Shown here: in pieces, positions 52,001-61,000 of the stretch
Position numbering within the stretch: position 1 is the stretch's first letter
How the letters are laid out: each line of letters opens with the position of its first letter
Source of the DNA: Epiperipatus broadwayi
Lineage: Eukaryota > Onychophora > Udeonychophora > Euonychophora > Peripatidae
Length of the DNA: 64,000 nucleotides
Direction: 5' to 3'
Assembly: GCA_028023455.1 (NCBI GenBank)
Contig: JAQFVV010000158.1
Coordinates: 1,736,001-1,800,000, forward strand
Position numbers and translations under genes: made by a program
Notes under the pieces: generated by a model
Told to the model about the DNA's origin: nothing
The model's input: only the letters and a program-made list of their open reading frames with translations
Database searches by the model: none

Positions 52001-55000
52001 TTTAAAATTGAGAGAGAGAGAGAAAGAGAAAAGAATGCTAATAATGAAATGAAGGTAGGGTGTGAGAAAGAAAGAGAGAAAAAGAAAGAGAGATAGGATA
52101 AGAGAAAATGCTAATTGTAACATACTAGAATAAGAATGAAATGGAGAAAAATGAAATGATAATAAATGACTAACAATAAAAAAATTGAGAGCGAAAAGAA
52201 ATGGGAAAAATAATAGAAATAGTATATGTAATAGAGAGAGAAAAGAAATGAGATGATGGGAAAGATATGAAAGAGAGATATAAGAAGAAGATGGAATAAA
52301 GAAGAGAAAAATAAAATAAGATGATAGAAGAATATGAGGAAGAGGTATAAGAAGAAACCCTTAACGAATGTTTTAAATGGCTGAGATGATAGAAAGATAT
52401 GAGGAAGAGAGATATAAGAAGATAGAATAAAGGAGAGAAAAATGAAATGAGATGATGGAAAGATATGAAAGAGATATAGAAGAAGAAGATGGAATAAAGG
52501 AGAGAGAAATGAAATGAGATGATAGAAAGATATGAGAAATGACATGAAAAGAAATGGAATAAAATTGTAATGAAAGACTCTAAACGACTCGGTTCAGTGG
52601 GGTTACAATAAATTTAAAGAAAAGAGATGATGATCCAGAGATGTATAATCAAGTAAAGATCAAATCCATGGAATACTGATGAACTATAACTACTACGGCA
52701 TATTGATCTTTTAATAAACCATCCAAAAGATTATCTAAATCATTACTCAATGCTTACCATATTAGTCTTACCAATAGATCATACTCTCTCTGAATAAGAC
52801 CTATGATGCTTTACTTTATAAGATTATCTTATAGAATTATATTTACTAAAACAACAAGAGTAAATAACCTCAGGGATTTTAAAATTAACACTCTTGTATA
52901 AAATTAAAGTTTAAGTTAAGTTGCCTAATAAAGAATTATTGTGATTAATAAATAAATAAGTGACATCTTAGCTGACCATAAAATAATTACAGTATGTTCA
53001 ATCTTAAAAGAATAAACAAAACAAATATTAATTCACAAAATTTAGTGAATCAATTTAAATTTAAACTAATAATAGCCTATTATCTAAGATATTACTTGAG
53101 CAAAGAAAAGAGCAAGGGTACTTTAAAGCCTTTCCATACTCATAGACAACCACTAAAGACCTCAAATGCAAATGGATTAGAATTCTTTAAATATATAAGA
53201 TTTAAGATGATGATAGATGATGTGCAGTGAATATAAGATAATGTACAGCTTTTAAAATAATATTAATTAAAATATTCTTCTGAAGTACTAATATTGTTAA
53301 TCTGATATTGCATAATCTTTAGTCTGAAAGATATACTGATAATTTTAAAAAAATAAACTTTTAACTAAGTATTTAACTATGTATCTGCTATAATGCAATT
53401 ATCTGTATTTATGATTCAATGTGAGAATCATTTACTTTAACATAGCTTTTTAATTTTTAAGACAATATCAACTATATTTAATTAACTTAGAATATACTTG
53501 TAAATGACTGAATTGAAGATTCATTAAATTTAAAAATTTAAGACTTTGTGAACTTGGAACCCAAGACAATAATATACTTTCATATAAAAGCAAAACAAAC
53601 AAACAAAACTTTTGAAATAATAATAATGTAATTTATTAATAATGAGAAGAAATGTTTATAAATATAGTGGAATACAAATAGTGCCAATACCACACTAAGA
53701 TTTTATATAATTATTTGGACTAATTAATAACATTATTGTGTCATCTACTAATCAGAATAACACACAGAACTATGTTTATATTGAAAACCCTAAGCTTAAT
53801 TTTATACTCCTCAACTTAACAAACACTAAGTTGGAGTAAGCATATTCAACAATACTTTTTAAAAATATCATCACTAGTTTCACGGATATCTAATACTAAA
53901 ATTAAACTAACTTAAGTGCATGGGACAATCATTCATCAGAGATCAGTTATACTTTTTTAAAATAACTTTAGTCCACATAAAATTATTCCCTCAATGTGTT
54001 AAAGATAATGATGTAACAGACTTACAAATCCAGCGGCGAAATACTGGATGAAAATATTAAATTATTATGGGTGAATTGCCACTTATACCATATGCATATT
54101 TAATATACTTTAAAATAAATATAACTTATTGTTGGTTAGCTTGTGTGTGATAAAACTATCATAGCAACACAATTCAAACATGGATATACCTATGAGCCTT
54201 AAATTAGCTACAACTACCTGAAGAAATACATTTCCTCAAACAAGCATATCTTGTCATCACAAATCTAAAACAAATGCAACATCACCTACTGTGGTGGAAT
54301 TAGCATTAAGTCATCATGAATGATAGGCAAAAATAAAAAGATACTAGGCTCCTCAGAGCTGGAAAAGAATATGGTGGCTTCCAAAAATACCTAACTTTGA
54401 GGCAAAAATGACGATGTCTGGAATTTATCTTCAGTACATCTGGGAACAGGAACACCCACCAGAAAAGCACAATCCTCTCATGGGATTTTCAATGCTTATA
54501 AATGTGATCATCATCACTGAAAAATACAATACAATACAATACCCTCTTTTTGGGGACAAGCACTATCAAATCATGGAAATACAATACAATAAGGATGGAG
54601 GATTTTCTCGACTCCATAAGGCATAATCAAAAATTATAAACTAAGCCTAACTCTTGAGGCTAACAAATTCTAACTAATAGCAAGATATATACTTCACTTA
54701 AACTAACTAAGTTATTTCCAAGAAATTTAAAAAATACAAAACGTATATCCAATCTTCAAACCAACAAAGCAAACTATGTGTCAACTGACTACTGTAGAAA
54801 ATACTTTAAACTTAAATGCATATAAAATTCTAGGCAAGGCACAATGCACACATAACAAAATATTAAAGGCTAAAAATATAGTGACTAGTGGACTTTTGAA
54901 ATGGTAAATTAAATGCAAGAATATTTACTTCTCAATGAATATAAAATATTTATAATTATTCTTAATATAACATTCATAAAACAAATGAATGGATATTCTC

Positions 55001-58000
55001 TGATAAACTTCTTAAGTAAATTTAAAATAAAAATTGAGTAAAACGTCCCATTTATATGAAAATAAGACGTGATATTCAAATCTCTATAAATAAAAATTAT
55101 TAAATAGAAACTAGCTAGTGTAATGCTTGATAAATAAACTAAATCTACTTAAAAATGGCAAGAAACATTTGCTCATTCAAATAAACCTATTTCGTTTTAA
55201 AGTTATAACCCTAGTTTACCTGTATATTTATGCAAAAAAGTGTTACATAAAAATTTAATAGCATAAATATTTTTATGGTTTCATTCTTTTTTTTTTAAAC
55301 CAATAAAGCAGACCATAAAAAAAAAATAATAATAATACATTAATTCAAGTTCATATTTTCAGCTCCGTGATGATTTTTCCATTTCATAATGTGTAGACAA
55401 TTTATCCAGGTTAAGATATCTATTTAAATTCGAAGCTTCAACTAATACATTTATATACATGGCAATCATTTCCAAACGAAAATGTTCAATAGTTCATTAA
55501 TAATATTTTTTTTTTTAAACAATTTTAAAAACTTAATTAATGAAAATAAGATTAAGATTAAGCCGGCATGAAACAAAATAAATTCTTCAGCTGAGCACAT
55601 TATTTTTATTTATAGGATCCTGGATTTTGAAATGTATATAATAATATATACTTCTTTATCTGAATTTGTTTGTCCTCTTTTACGAAAACGCATCTTTTAA
55701 AATACAGGGTTTTTTTTAAAAAAAAAACAAAAACATATTTCTTATATAATAATATTTCATGACATGTTTTACTTTAAAATATTTTTTTTTTTATTATTTT
55801 AAATATAAGAGTAGTTTTCTTTTTATATATATAATTCAAGATGTTTCTCAGTTTATAGCTCAAATTAGCTGTCATATATTTACTCATAAATAATGTCAAA
55901 TATAGCCGAATGATTTACTAGGTACTTGACCAATATAAGTTCATTACTGATATTTTGCCAATTACTTTGAAGTTTTGTCTCCGAATAATTTTCTTTTATT
56001 ACTGGGTAAAATAAGAATTATTATTTAAAATACAATTTTATCTGTTTGCTTTCCGCTAAACAAATCTTTTCCATTTATGTTAAGGTATAAATAATAACTT
56101 TCTTTAGAACAAAAAAAAAAAATAATTAATCGTTCTTTATTAGTTCACTTGAATCAAATGTAGCTTCATTATAATGTTTTTAAACTTAAATTGTCTTTTT
56201 TCTTCTTTTTACATATACTTTTAATTTCATAAGATAAGTATTTAGCATTTTATTGTCAAAATATTTTAGTGCCATCGAATATTTATATAAGTAAATCATT
56301 ATTAATTTGTTCTTTAATTTTACTTTCAAGTAAAGAAAAATGACTAAATCAAATGCATACAATATAACAGACGCTAGCTTTATTCCAAACATTTTCTCAC
56401 TATAATTTTATTGTTCTGGTTGAAATTTAATATCAGGATAGTTACCTTTTTCTTCAGCCCTTCATCACTGCAAGATGATTTTAAATATTATACTTTAAAT
56501 AAATAATAATTTTTAAAAAAAAATACAATTTTTTTTATTAAATAAGACTCTTGGATTCAGCTACTTGCAGTAATAAAAAAAAAAAAAATATCAGCCCCCT
56601 CGTGAATATCAGATTTTTCTTTTATACCTGATATTGTTTAATACACCCATTTCTTATATTACTTAGCTTGTAAGCCAATAAAATTATATTTTTATTAAAC
56701 TTTACTATTCTTGACAGATCAACTGTAAAGTCGATTTACTAACGCAATTTCTAATGATACGAAATCACGTGACTTACAACCACAAAGTCAAAAATCCATT
56801 GTTTAACAAATGTTATGTATTACCTTTTAAATAATATTTTTTTAAACATAATAGTAATAAATATAAAATTCAGAACTATCCCTCTTTATTAACTTTTAAA
56901 TATTTCTTTCATAAATTTATATCCATCCATTTATTTATTTATTCTTTTATAAATATTAGAATTAAAATATTTTTTATTGTTATTTTCTTCTTATGTTTAT
57001 GTATCTTTCTTGCACACACACACACTTCCATATCCGGGTAATCTATAAATATGAGCTCACCCATTGTTTAAAAGTTATTCTTTTAAAATTACAAAACTAA
57101 AATATTATCAAATATTTAATTTAAAATAATTTTATAAGTGGAACGCTACTAACTTACATCTAATAAATACTGTTATATTGTTTTAATAAAACTTACAGAT
57201 TTTTTTTTTTTTAAATTTATTAGTATTCATTCCAACTTATTTATAATATCTCATTACTATCATTTAGACATCAAAATGAATTATACAATAGTTACTTTAA
57301 AATTCATTAAATATGATTTATCATTTCCCAACTATTTCTGATATTTCTTTTAATTCAAATTATTGTCTAGCATCTCTTATCAACCTAACTCATATATCTT
57401 TTTTCAAATACTTAGACATAATTCCATAATATACAATAATGATTACAATCAATACAAGATTATCCTATTTTAGTCATTAACTAATTTAATTTTCATTTTT
57501 ATCATTATTATTTTTTTTTAAAAGCAGACAATTTCAAACCAAAAGGTTAAGCTAAGATAACCTTTGGCTCCTTTTGGAACTAAGTGAAACTTCAGTTAGG
57601 TACACTATTTAAATGGAAAACTGCTGTGTCTTATGAACAGCAAGTAAATAAATGGACAAAGGCAGAATTGAGATGGTAAGATTATAGTTTAATACGTTAA
57701 ATTCAACTATATACATAGCCTATTATAAGGCGAAATAAAATAATTAAAACTCAGAACATACTCGGAATGTATTCAGAACATTTCAGAACATCAGAACAAT
57801 TAGAACAGGTTATGAGGGTTTATATACCCCTCAAGACTTCTAGAGTCTTTTGCATTCCTAACCATATATGGTGTTTTCACTTACGTTTTTACATACACAC
57901 CGTATTTTCACGTTTCTCACCATATATGGTATTTTACATAGTTTTCTGACCCTATAAGCTCAGCTAAGCTTTCTATTATTATACAACTGTCTATGATTTA

Positions 58001-61000
58001 ATAACATTGTAATTTTTACACATTGTTATACTTAATTACTATACAGTTATTTTACATTTTTATTTATACATTACTTTTATTCTACATTTACATATTCGTT
58101 ATATTTATACAATTATTATTATTTGCATATTCATTATACATTATATGTTTATACCTTGACCTTGAATACTGCAAAAATTCAATATAATAAAATAATTTGG
58201 TCATCATAAGTAAAGACTATTATGTTTCTGACAAGTTATTCTGCCTGTTTACCCATAAATAAAATATCAATAAACTATTCTCGTAAACATAAGAGATATG
58301 TATCTCTCTCTATCTAGACAAGTCTAATTTAATATTAACTTTAAATTAACCAGTACAAAATATATATATAAAATTTTACCATAATCTGTTTTAAGAGTCA
58401 TTGCATATTTATACCATAAATAGAAGAGAAAAAAATAAAAATTAATAGCATATCCAAAACTAATATAAAATAATAATAAACATAAACAATAAATAAAAAA
58501 AATCATTATTATTATACTTCATTTTATTCCTATAGTCCATAATTTAAATTCCTTCACTATAAGCTGACTGACAAGGAAAAACGATATCACTGTCGGCCAG
58601 CAAATTATTTTACAAGGAAATGCATCCATATTCTTTATATTTTATCATGGTAAAGTAAATAAATCATTTAAGAGTTTAAACAGGCAAAACTCACTATGCA
58701 TATTGCCACTCAGCACAAGCCAGAGTAATCAATGGATGCCAGAGGCTTGTGCATAAAATCCCCATCTCTGGCTTGCACTGAGTGGCAATACATATAGAGA
58801 ATTTTGCCTGTTTAATAAGTTATAAGAAAGCATAAGAAATGGTGATCATGTGATGATTATTGGCTTAAAACCAATCCTGCCTAATAGGATAGTGGTGGCT
58901 ATGGTTATTAAAAAACTTGTCACCAAAACTTATAAGTACTGAACTGAGTTCAGACCTACATGATTATATAAGCTAATGAGCTTGGATTAAAAATATTATA
59001 GTGTTTTCAATTTAAGAATCATAGTTTTGTAGTTAAGTTGAGATAAAGGTAGCTGCTGGAGGTTTGCATTAGATCCTAAGATCTAAGTGCAGTGCTCTCA
59101 GATCCAAGGTTCCTCACTGATGAAGATCACAAGTCAGAAACTAGTCTGGGGATATTGGATGAGTAGGCACTATGCACAAGCCTTCTGGTATCCATTGATT
59201 ACTTTGGCTTGCACTGAGTGGCAATATGTATAGAGAGTTTTGCCTGTTTAATAACAGTTATAAGCAAGCATAAGAAATGGTGATCATGTGATGTTTATTG
59301 GCATCTAAGAGTTTCTGGCAAACAAAACAACCCTATGGTAACACTTATAAATATTTTTTTTCTAGAATTTTAGATCCGTTTTTTTTTTTTAAAACAAAGC
59401 TGTAGCTTAAATAATATCTTCAATTTTGACTGCAAAAGAAAAATTTTCTCAAAGTATTGTTATTGATTTTTCCATCTGCAGTAATATATTGGAATAATTA
59501 ATAATGATTCCTGCATTTTAAATTATTTTAGAATTTTCTTCTTAGTATCTAACACTAGTGTTAATTCCAGAGTTTCACAATAGTAATTAAGAAGTTGCTA
59601 TTTACTTTTTTTTATTATTTATCTGTAATTTTAAACATTTTTTTTCATAATAATATTACAAATTATTGTTTTCTTTCATCAAGATTTGCATTAAATCTAT
59701 TCAATTAAGCTATAAGTTAAATATCTTTTATATTTAACAATATGGTATACGTATTCTAATATTTTATTTTTTTTTATTAACCACGAAGTAAACATGCGTT
59801 TTAAAAAAAAATTATCAGAATAATATTTTGATAAAGATATAAATTAAATTCATGCACTATAATATACGTAAGTTTTAATATCCTTTAATGTAGACTTCTT
59901 TTTTTTAAATTTAAATTCAGAAAGTTCTGTTTTAATTACTTTTAATGTGGTTCCTATTATGTTTGGTAATAAAGGCAAAAAGCTTTCTTTTCTTTCTTCT
60001 TACCATTCCAAACAAACCATTGTTAATCTTTAAATGTACATAATGACTATAATAATTAAAATTGTAGTAATATATAGAATAAAATTTTATGCCTATGAAC
60101 TCTTGTTCGGTTTTCAATCTGAAGTCCCTTTGAACGAAGTATTTGTTTTCCAAAATAGTTCCCATTTTTTAAAATGTGAAATCCAGGTGTTTGTCAGTTG
60201 ATAGATTAGTAGGTCAATGCATGCAAGAAAGTGAAATTCTCTACTCCATTATTTATGTATCAAAATACAATTGCCTATAATTTAAATTCTGTTCAAATTC
60301 AAATCCAGTGTTATTTATTTTCAGCTTCTTGATTTTAAATTTTGTTATAGTTCAGATGTTATCTTTTTCTTGTTTTTTTTTTTTAATGATCCTCCCTCTA
60401 TAATATATGTTAGCTTATTTATACCTTTATCAGAGTGAATTGTTGTACAAAAAAAAATAGACCAGTAAAAGCGTGGTATATGCATACAATTAATACTGCT
60501 CCATCTATATTCGTTAGTGATAACTAATCAAGCTATTCAAAATTATTTCAAATCACAATAAAAATGTGCTTAAGGATTAATTACAAAGATTAATTTAAAA
60601 GTTATAATTTTAAATCTTTTGATTATAATACAGTATCAAATATTTCTATACTTATAAATTAATAATAACACTAATAAATTATTATTTTAATATTATTAAA
60701 AATTAATCTGACAGATTGCATATGAAATCTCATATACATCTTGGCAGAGGGTTTAGCATATCTTGAACAGTCTAAGTCTTTATCACTCTCAGAAGATTTA
60801 TCGATAAAATTTACTTAATTTTAAAATAAAATTTGACAACTACGATAACATACCACTGATATAATACACTGATTTAATATATTTCAATTATTGTCAATTA
60901 AAATTTAAAATTTTACACATTTGACCACTTAAATAAAGCTTGACAAATATCGAGCCCAACCATAAGGTTACAATATAGACTATAAATTATTTAAAATTAC

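Noticed and set aside
52111-52545. 144-codon minus-strand frame
   Set aside because: It is the pyrimidine strand of the purine-rich tandem tract; the residues (F, L, S, I) follow from that bias.
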